From contig JAQCBR010000018.1 of NCBI GenBank assembly GCA_027621295.1, positions 1-46,392 of the forward strand: a DNA stretch of 46,392 bases, given 5' to 3'. The DNA is from Planctomycetota bacterium. GTDB taxonomy: Bacteria > Planctomycetota > UBA1135 > UBA2386. Positions 34,100 through 44,398 of this stretch are shown in pieces. How positions within the stretch are numbered: the first letter of the stretch is position 1; the number at the start of each line of letters is the position of its first letter. The notes beneath the pieces were generated by a model, which was not told the DNA's origin, ran no database searches, and saw nothing but the letters and a program-made list of their open reading frames with translations. The translations under genes and the position numbers were made by a program.

Positions 34100-37000
34100 G
34101 TGTCGCGCATCCGGACAGCCCTGGGACTGCTGCTCAGCCTCGCGCTGGTCGCGGTCGTCGCGCTGTTCGCGACCTTCCTGACGCGCGACTCCGTGCTGTG
34201 GCCGCTCGTCGCGTCCAGGGTGCCGTCGTTGGTCCAGGACGCGGTCGGCATCTCCTTCGAGGTCGACACCGTCGGCGGCAACGTGTGGAACGGCCTGCGA
34301 CTCGAGGGAGTCTCCGTCGAACCCAGCGCCGACCTGCCGGCGATTCCGACGATCGAGGGCCTCGACGTCGCGCTGTCGTACGACGCGCGGGCGCTGCTGT
34401 CCGGCGACCTGGAAGGGCTGCGGGCCGCCCGCGTCCGTGCTCGACGGATCGTGGTCGTGCTCGGCGGTTCCCAGGACGCGACCTCCGACGGCGGGCCGAC
34501 CTACGACCCGTGGTCCCTGGCCGACGCGGTTCCGGAGTTCTTCGACCTGCTTCCGGACGGCGCACAGATCGAAGTCGACGACCTCCATGTGCGCACGCGC
34601 GAGGGCGCCGTGCTCGGGTCTGGCGTGGCACGCATCCGGCTCACGCCCCGCCCCCGCCGCCGGGTCCTCGTCACCTGGTCCGACGTCCTCAGCCTCGAAC
34701 TCCTGCTCACCCGCGACGGCCTGTTCCACGTCGACGGCTCGGCCAACGACCCGATGCAGCGACTCCGTTCGCTCGGCGTCGAAGTGCCGCTCGAGGGTGG
34801 GCGCGTGTCCCTCTCGGCGGAAGGAGACCTGGGTGCCCGTGACCTCGGTGGCTCACTGCGCTGGACGGGGGCCGATCTGCGGGAACGCGGCGCATCCGCG
34901 TTCCGTGCGGAGGTGCGCGTCCGGAGCGGCTTCGCGCAGGCCGACGCGGAAGCCGACCTCCCGGGCGTCGTCGTGCGCGCACACGACCTCGGCGTCGCGC
35001 TCGCCGAGGCGGGATCTGCACTCGACGCTGCGCGCGGATCGCTCGAGGTCCAGGTGTCCGACCTCGAGCCGTGGCGCGCGCTGCTGCCGGAACCAGCGCT
35101 GCCCTGGCTGCCGATCACCGCGCGGCTGCAGGCTTCGCTCGACGGCGAAGGCCTCGACGTACGTGCCGGTGCGGTCCGCGCGCGGGGCGTCGAAGTGTTG
35201 ATCGAGAGGGGACGGCTGCCGCTCCGCATCGAGGGCGACGTGCGCAGCGCGCGCGGTTCCGTCGAAGCCCGCGTCTCCGCGCCCGAGCCGATCCGGTTCG
35301 ACGTGGCGGACACGAGTCTCCAGCTCGCGGGCGACGCCGTCGTCCGCGTGGACGGCACGCTCGACGAGCCCGATGTCCGCGCGACGCTCGCGCTCCGCGA
35401 CGTCGTCGCGTTCGGACACGCGGTCGCGGGTCTCGACGCCACGGTGCGGGCCGATCGCGCCACGCTGCGGATCGACGACGCGGTCGTGCGCGGTGCCCGA
35501 CCAGCCGCGCTCCAGAGAGGCCTCGACGCGAACCTGCGCGGCGCGCTCGAGATGGTTCCGCCCTACACGAGCATCCGCTCAGCGCTGGACGTGTCCGGCG
35601 CCTGGCCGGACCTGATCGCGCACTACTCTCCGGAGGCCGCGGAGTACGCGTCGGCGGCCGCCGACGGGAGCGAACTCAGTCTCGACGTCGATCTGGTGTT
35701 CCCCGGCTTCGAGGGTGCACTCCCCGCGGGGCGCGTGACCGCCGCTTGGAGCGGCGCCGAGGAATCCCCCTCCACGCTGCGCGTGAGCGCGGATCTCACG
35801 GATGCAAGGCTGGGAGAGTCGTTCGAGATCGAAGTCGAGGGCTCCGCCGCACCGCACCTCGTGGCCATGCTCGGCGCGGACACGCCGCTTGCCGGAATCG
35901 GGAGGGCCGTCGGGTTCAACGCGACCGCCCACGGCGAGCTCGACGCGTACTCCCCGCGTGACGCGACGATCCTGCTGGACATGCACGGCGAGGGACCTGG
36001 AGAAGGCGAGCCTTGGCAGGTCGGCATCGCCGTGACCCTTCCGACGCCGGACCGCGTGCACGTGCACAACCTCGAGGTCTGTGGCCCTCTCCACCTGCGC
36101 TCTTCGGGCGCAGCCCCTCTGTCCTCGGACGGAGGCGGGCTCGACCTGCAGCTGCAGGCGGAGGTCGATGATGCGAGGCGGCTCTCCGCGTGGATCGGCC
36201 GGGAGATGCCCGAGGCCACGCTCGGGCTCCAGGGCTCGCTGCGCGGATCGCTCGGCGACCCGACGGCCGAGCTTGCGCTCGACGCCGCGTCACCAGACCT
36301 GCGCCCGATCCTCGCCGGCTCGATCGGACTCGAGTCCGAACTGCCGGCAGCCATCCGTGCACGGCTGAGCGCCGTCGACGGCACACTGCTGCTCGACGAC
36401 GTCGACATCGACGCGGGCGCAGGCGATGAGGTCGCACGGCTCGACCTGCGTGGACGCGCACCGCTCCGCTGGGATGCGAAGGGCGTCGTGCCGACCCCGG
36501 GGCTGGTCAACGGCTCGCTGGAGGTCTCTTCGTCACGCATCGCCGGCGCGCCGATCGCCGCGTCCGTTCCGATCCGGTGGGATGACCGCGCGCTCTGGCT
36601 CCCCGAGATCGAAGTCCGCACACCGCTTTCGAAGATCGATGGCCAGGTCACGATCGAGGACCCGTCGCGCATCCTTCGCGACGTCGCTCCCGCGGACCTC
36701 GGCGTCGAGGGGTCGCTCGAGCTGTGGCAGTTCGACGTCACGCGTCTTCCTGCGAGCCTGCTCCCCCGGCAGGTCCTCGCCGGCGTGGTCGACGCGGTGC
36801 TGTCGGTCGAGGGCACCGTTGGAGCCCCCGCATTCGCCGGGATCGTGACCGTGAGCGGCGGCCGCGCCAAGGTCACCAACGACGTGCCGACGCTCGATGC
36901 GATCGAGGCGCGGTTCGACCTGTCCAGGGATGCGGTGGAGATCAGCAGTCTCCGGGCCGACGTCGGCAGCGGCACGGTCACTGCCCGCGGCAAGGTGTCC

Positions 37001-37942
37001 TCCGGCGAGGCCGGGACCCTCCTGGCCGCCGGGGACGCCCTCCGGATCGACGTCGACCTCCAGGCGCGCGAAGCGGTGTTCCTGCGCGGCACCGGCAAGT
37101 CGCTCCGCGCGGACTCGGACATCACGGTGACGGGAAATCCGTCCCGCATCGACGTCGCGGGCCAGGTCGTGGTCCTGTCCGGCACGATCATCAACCGCAT
37201 CTCCCTCGTTCCCGACTTCGCGACCCGCGGCGGCGCTTCGGTAGGCGCGGGGCTGAGTCTCTTCGAGATCCCCGGCCCCCTGGGCGACGCGCTCCACTTC
37301 GACATCGCGGTCCGGACCGAGGAGCCTATCGACGTCATCACGCACGTGTTCAACGCGCCGATGTCCGCCAGCTTCTCTCTGCAGGGAAGCGGCACCGCAC
37401 CGTTCCTGAACGGAGCGGTCTCGGCGACACGAGGCACGCTGCGACTGCCCGCGATGGGCCTCGACGTCAGGCAGGCGCTGATCACGTTCCTCCCCGAGGA
37501 TCCGACGCGACCGCGCCTGCTCGTCCGCGCCGACACGCGACGCCACGGCGTCGACATCTCGCTCACGGTGACCGGACCTGCCGACGCGCCCGAGGTCCTG
37601 CTCTCGTCGCTCCCGCCGCTCACGCAGCAGGAGCTGTTCGTGCTGATCACGACCGGCGTCCTGCCGGAGACGCTGCAGCAGCAGGGGCTCTCAGGGCGAG
37701 CGACCGCGGTCGGCAGCTACCTCGCCGAGGAGATCATCAACTTCTACTTCGGCAGCGAGAGCACCGAGGCTGGGGAGTCGCTCGCGGACCGGATCCACGT
37801 CTACAGCGGTCGCGAGATCAGCCGGAAGGGCGTCGAGTCGATCGTCGTCGACGTCGACATCTGGAACGGCTTCGCGCTCGAGGGCGAGCGAGACATCTAC
37901 CAGGACTTCAACATGGGAGTCCTCTACCGGGTGCGCTTCTGA
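34100..37942 (+). CDS. tamB: TamB-like translocation and assembly module protein
   Basis: A 1280-residue protein starting at GTG 34100. One membrane helix at about 6-28 anchors it in the inner membrane. The long beta-rich body (DUF490/AsmA-like, with repeated L-x-G-x-L/V-x-V strands) would form the lipid-carrying groove that crosses the periplasm. The C-terminal TamB domain shows SLPPLTQQELFVLITTGVLP and ends DFNMGVLYRVRF. TamB works with a TamA-type Omp85 protein in outer-membrane assembly or phospholipid transport. The partner gene starts within its stop codon (TGATG), as expected for a working pair. No clear ribosome binding site precedes the GTG. Confidence 0.93.
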   Translation: MSRIRTALGLLLSLALVAVVALFATFLTRDSVLWPLVASRVPSLVQDAVGISFEVDTVGGNVWNGLRLEGVSVEPSADLPAIPTIEGLDVALSYDARALLSGDLEGLRAARVRARRIVVVLGGSQDATSDGGPTYDPWSLADAVPEFFDLLPDGAQIEVDDLHVRTREGAVLGSGVARIRLTPRPRRRVLVTWSDVLSLELLLTRDGLFHVDGSANDPMQRLRSLGVEVPLEGGRVSLSAEGDLGARDLGGSLRWTGADLRERGASAFRAEVRVRSGFAQADAEADLPGVVVRAHDLGVALAEAGSALDAARGSLEVQVSDLEPWRALLPEPALPWLPITARLQASLDGEGLDVRAGAVRARGVEVLIERGRLPLRIEGDVRSARGSVEARVSAPEPIRFDVADTSLQLAGDAVVRVDGTLDEPDVRATLALRDVVAFGHAVAGLDATVRADRATLRIDDAVVRGARPAALQRGLDANLRGALEMVPPYTSIRSALDVSGAWPDLIAHYSPEAAEYASAAADGSELSLDVDLVFPGFEGALPAGRVTAAWSGAEESPSTLRVSADLTDARLGESFEIEVEGSAAPHLVAMLGADTPLAGIGRAVGFNATAHGELDAYSPRDATILLDMHGEGPGEGEPWQVGIAVTLPTPDRVHVHNLEVCGPLHLRSSGAAPLSSDGGGLDLQLQAEVDDARRLSAWIGREMPEATLGLQGSLRGSLGDPTAELALDAASPDLRPILAGSIGLESELPAAIRARLSAVDGTLLLDDVDIDAGAGDEVARLDLRGRAPLRWDAKGVVPTPGLVNGSLEVSSSRIAGAPIAASVPIRWDDRALWLPEIEVRTPLSKIDGQVTIEDPSRILRDVAPADLGVEGSLELWQFDVTRLPASLLPRQVLAGVVDAVLSVEGTVGAPAFAGIVTVSGGRAKVTNDVPTLDAIEARFDLSRDAVEISSLRADVGSGTVTARGKVSSGEAGTLLAAGDALRIDVDLQAREAVFLRGTGKSLRADSDITVTGNPSRIDVAGQVVVLSGTIINRISLVPDFATRGGASVGAGLSLFEIPGPLGDALHFDIAVRTEEPIDVITHVFNAPMSASFSLQGSGTAPFLNGAVSATRGTLRLPAMGLDVRQALITFLPEDPTRPRLLVRADTRRHGVDISLTVTGPADAPEVLLSSLPPLTQQELFVLITTGVLPETLQQQGLSGRATAVGSYLAEEIINFYFGSESTEAGESLADRIHVYSGREISRKGVESIVVDVDIWNGFALEGERDIYQDFNMGVLYRVRF

Positions 37943-40044
37943 TGGGGCGACGCGGACCGTCCATCTGCGCGCGCGCGCTGCGCGCGACGGCCGCCCTGCT
38001 CCTGGCCGCATGGCTCGGAGGATGCTCGAGTCTGGACGCCCCCATCCAGGCGAAGGACGCCGAAGGCAAGCCTGCGGGGCAGGCCGTGGAGCTCGCGCTG
38101 ACAGGCAACGACAGCGTGCCGCGCCGCCGTCTGCTGCGCGTGCTCCAGGATCGCCTGCTGGATCTGTCACGGCACCCCGGGAGCGAGGCCGTCCTCGAGG
38201 ACGTCCGCTTCGCCGTCGAGGACGTGTATCTGGCGCAGGGGCATCCCGACGTCCGGGTCGAGGTCGCTTCCAGGCCGGCCGAAGACTCGTTGGTCCTCGA
38301 GGTGAAGATCACCGAGGGGACTCCGGTCACGGTCGGTGATCTCGAGATCGTCGGCGGCGAGTCCTACGACCGGGACCGGCTCCTCTCGTTCTGGCTCCGC
38401 AAGGGATCGGGCACTCTCGGCCTCGGGCCGCCTCTCTACGTCGAGAGTGACCTCAGGGGCTTCGCGCAGAGTCTGCAGATCTTCCTCAAGGGCGAGGGCT
38501 ACCTCGAGGCAGACGTCCCGCCGCCGATGCTCACGCGGCGGAACGCACAGCCGGTCGTCGACGTCCGGATCGAGATCCACGCGGGCCCTCGCTACGTGAT
38601 CGGCGAGGCCAGGATCGGCGAAACGGTCGCGGCTGCACTCGGACCGTCGCCGCCCTCGCTGCAGAGCAGCGAACCGGCCGAGGCGAGACGCATCGAGGCG
38701 TTCCGTTCCCAGGTCGTCGACGGACTGCGGGAGAACGGTCGCCCCACCCCCCGCGTCCGACTCGCGCTCGCACGGCGGATCGACGGCGAAGGGCACTTCG
38801 TCGACGTGGCGGTCGAGGGCGACCCGGGACCGCTGGCGGTGGTCGTCGGCGTGGACGTAGAGGGGCTCGAGCGGACCGATGAGGACGTTGTGCGCACGAA
38901 GATCGAGATTCCGATCGGGCAGCCGTTCAACGGCGAGACGGTCGACGCATCGCTCCGCAACCTCTACCTGACCGGCCTGTTCCAGCGGGTCGACGTGCGC
39001 AACGACTGGGTCGGCGACGAGGCGCAGTCGCCGCGACCGATGCGCATGCACCTGACCTTCGTCGAGCAGGAGACCCGCACGGTCGAAGCGCTCCTCGGCT
39101 GGGGCAGCTACGAGCGTGCGCGCGGCAAGATCCGCTTCGAGGAGGCCAACCTGTTCGGCTCGGGGCGCGGCCTCGTGATGGAGGGCCGTCTCAGCCAGCG
39201 CGGATGGCGCGCGCTCTCCACGGTCACCGACCCAGACTTCCTGCGGTCCGGCCTCACGCTCAGCGTCAGCGCGGACGCGCTGCGCCGCGAAGAGCCGAGC
39301 TTCCTCGACCGGGCCTACGGCGGCACGGTCGCACTCGGCCGCCAGGTCTCCGACCACTGGATCGTCCGTGGCGGCTACAGCTACCGGCTCCACGACGGGC
39401 TGACCAGCGACGTGCTCGATCCGGCTGCCGCGATCGACTCCTACATCGAAGGCAGCCCGTTCCTCGAGACGCGCTACGACACGCGCGACAGCCTCATCTA
39501 CCCGAGGAGCGGCTACCAGGTCGCGCTCCAGGTCGACTCGAACTCACCGAAGTTCGGCTCGGACCTCGACTTCGTCCGCGTCCGATTCGCAGCCAGCGCC
39601 TACCTCCCGTTCGACGGCGACTCGGGCCTCGCGTTCCGGACCGACCAGGGTCTGCTCTGGCCCAGCGACCCCGCCGAGCTGATCCCGCTGCAAGAGCGGT
39701 TCTACAACGGCGGTGAGAACACGGTTCGCTCCTACCGCGAGTCGCTGCTCGGCCCGCTGGATGCGAACGGCCGACCGCTCGGCGGCGAGTTCCGGAACGT
39801 GTTCGGCGTCGAGCTGAGGTCCCGACTCCTCGGCATGCTGGAAGGCTCGCTGTTCGTGGACGCGGGCAACGTCGGCACTGACATCGACGAGTTCGGTCTC
39901 TCGGACCTCCGCTACGCGGTCGGGGCCGGCCTCCGCATCGCGCTGCCGATCGGCCCGATCCGTTTCGACGCGGGCATCAACCCGGAGCCCCGGGACGGCG
40001 ATCGCGACTGGGTGCTGCACATCAGCGTCGGCTACCCGTTCTGA
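37942..40044 (+). CDS. Lipidated TamA-like Omp85 protein (TamL type)
   Basis: A 700-residue Omp85-family outer-membrane protein. POTRA-like repeats fill residues about 45-410 (VTVGDLEIVGGESYDRDRL, FNGETVDASLRNLYLTGLF). The 16-strand-type barrel follows, with TRYDTRDSLIYPRSGYQV, a GGENTVRSYRES loop motif (Ser where many members have Gly in VRGY), and a final IALPIGPIRFDAGINPEP ending GYPF. Unusually, the N terminus is a lipoprotein signal with lipobox WLGGC and Cys28, as known for TamL of Bacteroidetes. Its start overlaps the tamB stop by one base. Confidence 0.92.
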   Translation: MGRRGPSICARALRATAALLLAAWLGGCSSLDAPIQAKDAEGKPAGQAVELALTGNDSVPRRRLLRVLQDRLLDLSRHPGSEAVLEDVRFAVEDVYLAQGHPDVRVEVASRPAEDSLVLEVKITEGTPVTVGDLEIVGGESYDRDRLLSFWLRKGSGTLGLGPPLYVESDLRGFAQSLQIFLKGEGYLEADVPPPMLTRRNAQPVVDVRIEIHAGPRYVIGEARIGETVAAALGPSPPSLQSSEPAEARRIEAFRSQVVDGLRENGRPTPRVRLALARRIDGEGHFVDVAVEGDPGPLAVVVGVDVEGLERTDEDVVRTKIEIPIGQPFNGETVDASLRNLYLTGLFQRVDVRNDWVGDEAQSPRPMRMHLTFVEQETRTVEALLGWGSYERARGKIRFEEANLFGSGRGLVMEGRLSQRGWRALSTVTDPDFLRSGLTLSVSADALRREEPSFLDRAYGGTVALGRQVSDHWIVRGGYSYRLHDGLTSDVLDPAAAIDSYIEGSPFLETRYDTRDSLIYPRSGYQVALQVDSNSPKFGSDLDFVRVRFAASAYLPFDGDSGLAFRTDQGLLWPSDPAELIPLQERFYNGGENTVRSYRESLLGPLDANGRPLGGEFRNVFGVELRSRLLGMLEGSLFVDAGNVGTDIDEFGLSDLRYAVGAGLRIALPIGPIRFDAGINPEPRDGDRDWVLHISVGYPF

Positions 40045-40104
40045 ACCACGTGGGCGGAGCCCGCTCCTTGTCGCCGTCGGCGCCGGGGCTTACACCGTTC
40101 GCCG

Positions 40105-42108
40105 ATGTCCCGGTCGCCATGCTCCCCGAGCGCTGACGCGTTCCTGCCGACGACGATCGAGGAAGTCCAGGCGCGGGGCTGGGAAGAGGTCGACATCGTC
40201 TTCGTCTCCGGCGACGCCTACATCGACCATCCGTCGTTCGCCGCTGCCCTGCTCGGCCGCGTGCTGGAGAAGCACGGTTTCCGGGTCGCGATCCTCGCCC
40301 AGCCGCCGTGGCAGGACGCAGAGGCGTTCCGTGCGCTCGGCCGACCGCGCCTCTTCTTCGCGGTCAGCGCCGGGAACATGGACTCGATGATCAACCACTA
40401 CACGGCGAACAGGAAGCGTCGCAACGACGACGCCTACTCGCCCGGTGGGAAGATCGGGCTCCGCCCCGACCGGGCGACCAACGTCTACGCACAGCGCTGT
40501 CGCGAGGCGTTCTCGGGCGTTCCGGTGATCGCGGGCGGGGTCGAGGCCTCGCTGCGCAGGATCGCCCACTACGACTACTGGTCGGACTCGGTCCGACCGA
40601 GCATCCTGCAGACCTCGAAGGCCGACCTCGTCGCCTTCGGCATGGGCGAGCAGGTGATCGTCGAGATCGCACGACGTCTCGACGCCGGTGAGTCGGTCCG
40701 CGATCTCCGTGACATGCGCGGCGTCGCGTACATGTTGGGCGCACGCGAGGATCTGGCCGAACACGCGTTCCATGACGGCGTCGGGATGGCGCCCGGCTGG
40801 GACCGCACGCTCGAACTGCCTTCCTTCGAACGGGTACGCGAGGACGGGCCCGCGTTCGCGGAGATGACGCGCGTCCTCCACGACGAGACGAGTCCGACCA
40901 ACGGCCGACGGCTGACCCAGGCCCACGGCGACCGCCGGATCGTGATCAACCCGCCGTCGCTCCCGCTGGACGAGGGCGCGATGGACGCGATCTACGACCT
41001 GCCCTACACGCGCCGCGCGCACCCTGGCTACGCCGAGCCGATCCCCGCACACCAGATGATCAAGGACTCGGTCACGATCATGCGGGGGTGCTTCGGCGGC
41101 TGCACGTTCTGCTCGATCACGATGCACCAGGGGCGGATCATCCAGAGCCGCAGCAAGGAGTCGATCGTCCGCGAGGTCCACGCGATGGCGGCAGACCCTG
41201 GGTTCAAGGGGCACATCAGCGACATCGGCGGACCGACGGCGAACATGTACCAGATGCGGTGCACGCGGCCGGAGGTCGAGAAGGTGTGCCGCCGCCTGAG
41301 CTGCGTGCACCCGACGATCTGCAAGCTGCTCGGCACGGACCACGCACCGACCGTCGAGCTGATGCGCGCCGCGCGCAGCGTGCCGGGCGTGAAGTCCGTC
41401 AAGGTCGCGTCCGGCATCCGGATGGACCTCGCCGCGCACAGCCAGGACTACCTGGACGAGCTCGCGGCCCACCACGTCGGCGGGCACCTGAAGGTCGCGC
41501 CCGAGCACGCGAGTCCGCGCGTTCTCGGACTGATGAAGAAGCCCGAGACCAGTTCGTTCGACGCGTTCGCCGAGCGCTTCGCCGAAGCGTCGAAGAAGGC
41601 GGGCAAGGAGCAGTACCTGGTCCCCTACTTCATCGCGAGCCACCCGGGCAGCGGGGTGGACGAGATGATCGAACTCGCGGTGTTCCTCAAGCAGCGCGGC
41701 TACCGCCCACGCCAGGTGCAGGACTTCATCCCGGCGCCGATGGACGTCGCGACGTGCATGTACTGGACCGGGATCGACCCGCTGACGATGAAGCCGGTCG
41801 ACACGGTGCGGAAGCTCAAGGACCGCGTCGTGCAGCGGGCGCTGATGCAGTTCTTCAAGCCCGAGAACTGGTTCGTCGTCCGCAAGGCACTGATCGAAGC
41901 CGGCCGGAGCGACCTGATCGGCGACGGCAAGGACTGCCTGATCCCGTCCCGCGCGCCGAAGGAAGCGCTCGAGGCGAGGCGCCGCGAGGCCGGCGACGCG
42001 ACCTACGTCCACGCCGACGACGCGGGGACCGCGCGCACGGTGGGCTACCGCCCGGGACGACGCGGCGCCTCCCGCGCGAAGGGACGCAAGGGCAAGCGCG
42101 GCGGCTGA
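40105..42108 (+). CDS. ygiQ: YgiQ-family radical SAM protein
   Basis: A 667-residue protein of the UPF0313/YgiQ family. The SAM-type [4Fe-4S] motif CxxxCxxC is [10 protein letters not shown] with Cys329, Cys333 and Cys336. Family strings include [49 protein letters not shown] and [20 protein letters not shown]. The C-terminal 40 residues are basic and disordered ([15 protein letters not shown]). The exact reaction of this family is not established. It follows the TamA-like gene by 60 bases; a functional link is not implied. Confidence 0.93.
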   Translation: MSRSPCSPSADAFLPTTIEEVQARGWEEVDIVFVSGDAYIDHPSFAAALLGRVLEKHGFRVAILAQPPWQDAEAFRALGRPRLFFAVSAGNMDSMINHYTANRKRRNDDAYSPGGKIGLRPDRATNVYAQRCREAFSGVPVIAGGVEASLRRIAHYDYWSDSVRPSILQTSKADLVAFGMGEQVIVEIARRLDAGESVRDLRDMRGVAYMLGAREDLAEHAFHDGVGMAPGWDRTLELPSFERVREDGPAFAEMTRVLHDETSPTNGRRLTQAHGDRRIVINPPSLPLDEGAMDAIYDLPYTRRAHPGYAEPIPAHQMIKDSVTIMRGCFGGCTFCSITMHQGRIIQSRSKESIVREVHAMAADPGFKGHISDIGGPTANMYQMRCTRPEVEKVCRRLSCVHPTICKLLGTDHAPTVELMRAARSVPGVKSVKVASGIRMDLAAHSQDYLDELAAHHVGGHLKVAPEHASPRVLGLMKKPETSSFDAFAERFAEASKKAGKEQYLVPYFIASHPGSGVDEMIELAVFLKQRGYRPRQVQDFIPAPMDVATCMYWTGIDPLTMKPVDTVRKLKDRVVQRALMQFFKPENWFVVRKALIEAGRSDLIGDGKDCLIPSRAPKEALEARRREAGDATYVHADDAGTARTVGYRPGRRGASRAKGRKGKRGG

Positions 42109-42116
42109 GCCGCTGC
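42098..42116. terminator. Hairpin at convergent gene ends
   Basis: An 8-base-pair stem (one G-U pair) with the YgiQ stop codon TGA as its loop lies between this gene and the convergent glyoxalase gene, 13 bases apart. No T tract follows. The placement mirrors the stronger hairpin at 21581-21605. Confidence 0.4.
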
Positions 42117-42121
42117 ACCGA

Positions 42122-42499
42122 TCACTCGGCCTGGCTTCGCCGCTCGAGGATCTCGATGTCGTAGCCGTCCGGGTCCTTCACGAAGATGTAGCGCGAGCGG
42201 CCGCCCGGCTTCGAGCGGCGATACCACCAGCCGGCGGCCTCGACCTCGGCGACCACGGCTTCCAGGTCGTCGACGTGGAACGCGAGGTGCCCGAACTGCG
42301 TGCCGAGTTCGTAGTCCCGGCCGTCGTGGTTGAAGGTCAGTTCGATGTGGTACGCCCCTGCCTCGTCGGTCAGGAACACCAGCGTCGCCTCGTCGCCGAT
42401 CGGGCTCCTGCGCACCTCTCGGAGACCGAGGAAACCGGTGTAGAACGCGATCGACGCGTCGAGATCCCGGACGCGGAGCATGGTGTGGGCGAGGTGCAT
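42122..42499 (-). CDS. gloA: Lactoylglutathione lyase (glyoxalase I)
   Basis: A 125-residue vicinal-oxygen-chelate enzyme that isomerises the methylglyoxal-glutathione adduct to S-lactoylglutathione. The start MHLAHTMLRVRDLD matches the family closely, as do SIAFYTGFLGLR, YELGTQFGHLAF and FVKDPDGYDIEILE. Metal ligands are visible as His5, the Glu in HIELTF, the His in FGHLAF and the Glu in DIEILE. ATG 42499 is selected because the upstream in-frame extension to 42625 is unlike the family. Confidence 0.93.
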   Translation of the reverse strand: MHLAHTMLRVRDLDASIAFYTGFLGLREVRRSPIGDEATLVFLTDEAGAYHIELTFNHDGRDYELGTQFGHLAFHVDDLEAVVAEVEAAGWWYRRSKPGGRSRYIFVKDPDGYDIEILERRSQAE

Positions 42500-42742
42500 G
42501 GTGGCGCAGGATGGGCCCGACCGCGGTGGCAGACAACCCTGCGGGGCGCGCCCCGAGGCGCGCCTGCGCACCGTCTCGATCCCCGACTCCGGGACCCGAT
42601 TCGTCCCAACCCGACCCGGACGCATCGCGCCCGTGCCAACGGAACTTCGAGGCAGCCTTGCGGGCTCCGGTCGCCGGCCCTACCCAGCCGCCTGGGGATG
42701 GGGCATTCTTCGAAGAGCCTGCCCGGCGTCCCGCAGCTCCGC
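42500..42742. other. Divergent intergenic region with a 12-base palindrome
   Basis: This 243-base gap must hold promoters for gloA and the beta-helix protein. It contains a perfect palindrome GGGGCGCGCCCC at 42543-42554, a possible operator, and a minus-strand TTGGCACG at 42632-42639 that lacks a correctly spaced -12 partner. No clear -35/-10 pair was found. Confidence 0.35.
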
Positions 42743-44398
42743 ATGCGCCTCCTTACCAAGATCCTCAGCGCCGCATCACTCCTGACCGGAGCGGCCACGG
42801 GCCAGATGGCCTGGCCGGCCCCGAATGCGGACGGATCGGTCCCGCACTCCCAGGCGGCGGTCAACGACCCTCGATCGCACGGCGTGATCGGTGACCAGCT
42901 GCTGTCGTTGGCCGAGACGATCCTGCTGACCAACGGCGACATCGACGAGAACGCGCTCTCGGCGGAGGAAGTCGCGCAGCTCAGCGGCTTCGGAGGGGAC
43001 ATCGCGTGGGCCGAGATCAACGCGAGCGTGGTCCCGGTCGTCACGCTCGAACGACCGCTCCCGACGATCCGCGACACGCCGCACGGCTTCACGATCACCG
43101 GCGCGGGCGGCACTCCCACCATCGATCTGCGCGACTCTCGCGGCCTGATCGTCGAGAGCGACTTCTTCGACTCGACCAACGTCCGGTATCTCGGCGGCGC
43201 CTACGGCATCCAGCTGAGCCAGCGCGACACGCTGTTCGGCTCGCTCTTCGACCGCGTGGTCTTCGAGGGCCAGGAGATCGCCGGCATCCAGGTCGTGAAT
43301 ACCAGCCCTGGCCACGGGACCCGTGTCCAGGTCGTCCAGTGTCGCTTCGTCGACGTGCCGACCGGGATCGCGTTCTACGACGTCGGTGCTGGTCGGGTCG
43401 GGCGCCTGGAGGTGTTCGGCGACACCCGGTTCACCGGCTGCGGGACCGGCATCGACGTGCTCACAGGGAGCGCGGGTTCGCTGACGCTGCTGTTCAGTGA
43501 CCTGACGATCGTTGGAGGCACCACCGGCATCCGCGTTGCCACGCCGGGGCCTTCTGCCCGCCCGGTCACCGTCACGGGTCGCTACCTGGACCTCGACGCA
43601 GCCTCGAACGCGTTCTGGCTCGAGGCCGACCCCTCGGCCCGCGCACTGATGCTGGTCCAGGCGTCGGCGTTCCGGAGCTCGGCCTCGGCGTTCCGTGCCG
43701 GTCCGCTCGGCGCCCACGTCGACCTGACCTTCCAGGACAGCCGCACGGCGGGGGACGTGCTCCTGGCCACCGGCGCGACCGGACGCATCCAAGCCACGAA
43801 CGCCTACAGCGCCCGGGGCACGTGGACGCTCGGCTCGAGCGGTGCGGCGGGGTCGGCCTCCGTCGCGGACTCGCTGCTTCGCGACACCGACGTCGTCACC
43901 TCCGGCCCGCAGTCGATCACGCTCGCCAACTCCTGCGTCGAGGGCGGCAGCGTGACCGGCACGGCAGCCGCTCCGCTCCAGATCGACGACAGCTTCCGCG
44001 GGTCGAACACGGCTCTGGGTCAGCACGTGACCGAGAATCGCCCGCTGGCTGCGGCCCAACTCGGCTCGTTCGACGCGATCCCGACCCTTCCGGCCCTGGG
44101 CACGGTGCTGTCGCTCCGTGCCGACCTGCCGAGCGGCATCGACGGCTTCGTGCTGTTCGCACGTCCGAACGACTCCGGAGCGCCGCCGTTCTCGCAGCCC
44201 CGCATCTACTGCGACCTCGGAACCGCGGTGGTGCTGCCCACCCCGCTCTCGGGTCAGGCCCAGCTGCCGATCCCGATCCCGGCGATTCCGCAGTTGGTCG
44301 GCGTCGAGCTGTTCTTCCACCTGCTGGCCGCGCCCCGTCCGGGCACCACCGCGCCTCCGCTGGCGCTCCCGCCGGGGCGACGCGTGCGCATCCGCTGA
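42743..44398 (+). CDS. Secreted parallel beta-helix protein
   Basis: A 551-residue exported protein. ATG 42743 begins a short signal peptide (MRLLTKILSAASLLTGAATG); ATG 42698 is an alternative that adds a polar extension. Residues about 100-420 show short hydrophobic turns with G-x-x-I/V-x-x-S/T and repeated C-x-F/G-x-D/N elements (IQVVNTSPGHG, VQCRFVDVPTGIAFYDVG, GCGTGIDVLTGS) typical of right-handed beta-helix (pectate lyase-fold) proteins. No catalytic triad of a known lyase is evident. The end, IPQLVGVELFFHLLAAP, shares a signature with the secreted protein at 22960-24054. Probably a surface or extracellular carbohydrate-binding or structural protein. Confidence 0.78.
   Translation: MRLLTKILSAASLLTGAATGQMAWPAPNADGSVPHSQAAVNDPRSHGVIGDQLLSLAETILLTNGDIDENALSAEEVAQLSGFGGDIAWAEINASVVPVVTLERPLPTIRDTPHGFTITGAGGTPTIDLRDSRGLIVESDFFDSTNVRYLGGAYGIQLSQRDTLFGSLFDRVVFEGQEIAGIQVVNTSPGHGTRVQVVQCRFVDVPTGIAFYDVGAGRVGRLEVFGDTRFTGCGTGIDVLTGSAGSLTLLFSDLTIVGGTTGIRVATPGPSARPVTVTGRYLDLDAASNAFWLEADPSARALMLVQASAFRSSASAFRAGPLGAHVDLTFQDSRTAGDVLLATGATGRIQATNAYSARGTWTLGSSGAAGSASVADSLLRDTDVVTSGPQSITLANSCVEGGSVTGTAAAPLQIDDSFRGSNTALGQHVTENRPLAAAQLGSFDAIPTLPALGTVLSLRADLPSGIDGFVLFARPNDSGAPPFSQPRIYCDLGTAVVLPTPLSGQAQLPIPIPAIPQLVGVELFFHLLAAPRPGTTAPPLALPPGRRVRIR

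Noticed and set aside
31499..34729. A 1076-codon minus-strand open frame
   Set aside because: It lies opposite the leucine dehydrogenase start, both lipoproteins and tamB, with Arg/Gly/Pro-rich low-complexity translation; it is a shadow caused by high GC.
42631..42639. Second sigma-54 promoter upstream of gloA
   Set aside because: TTGGCACGG matches the -24 half, but no TTGC lies at the required spacing.
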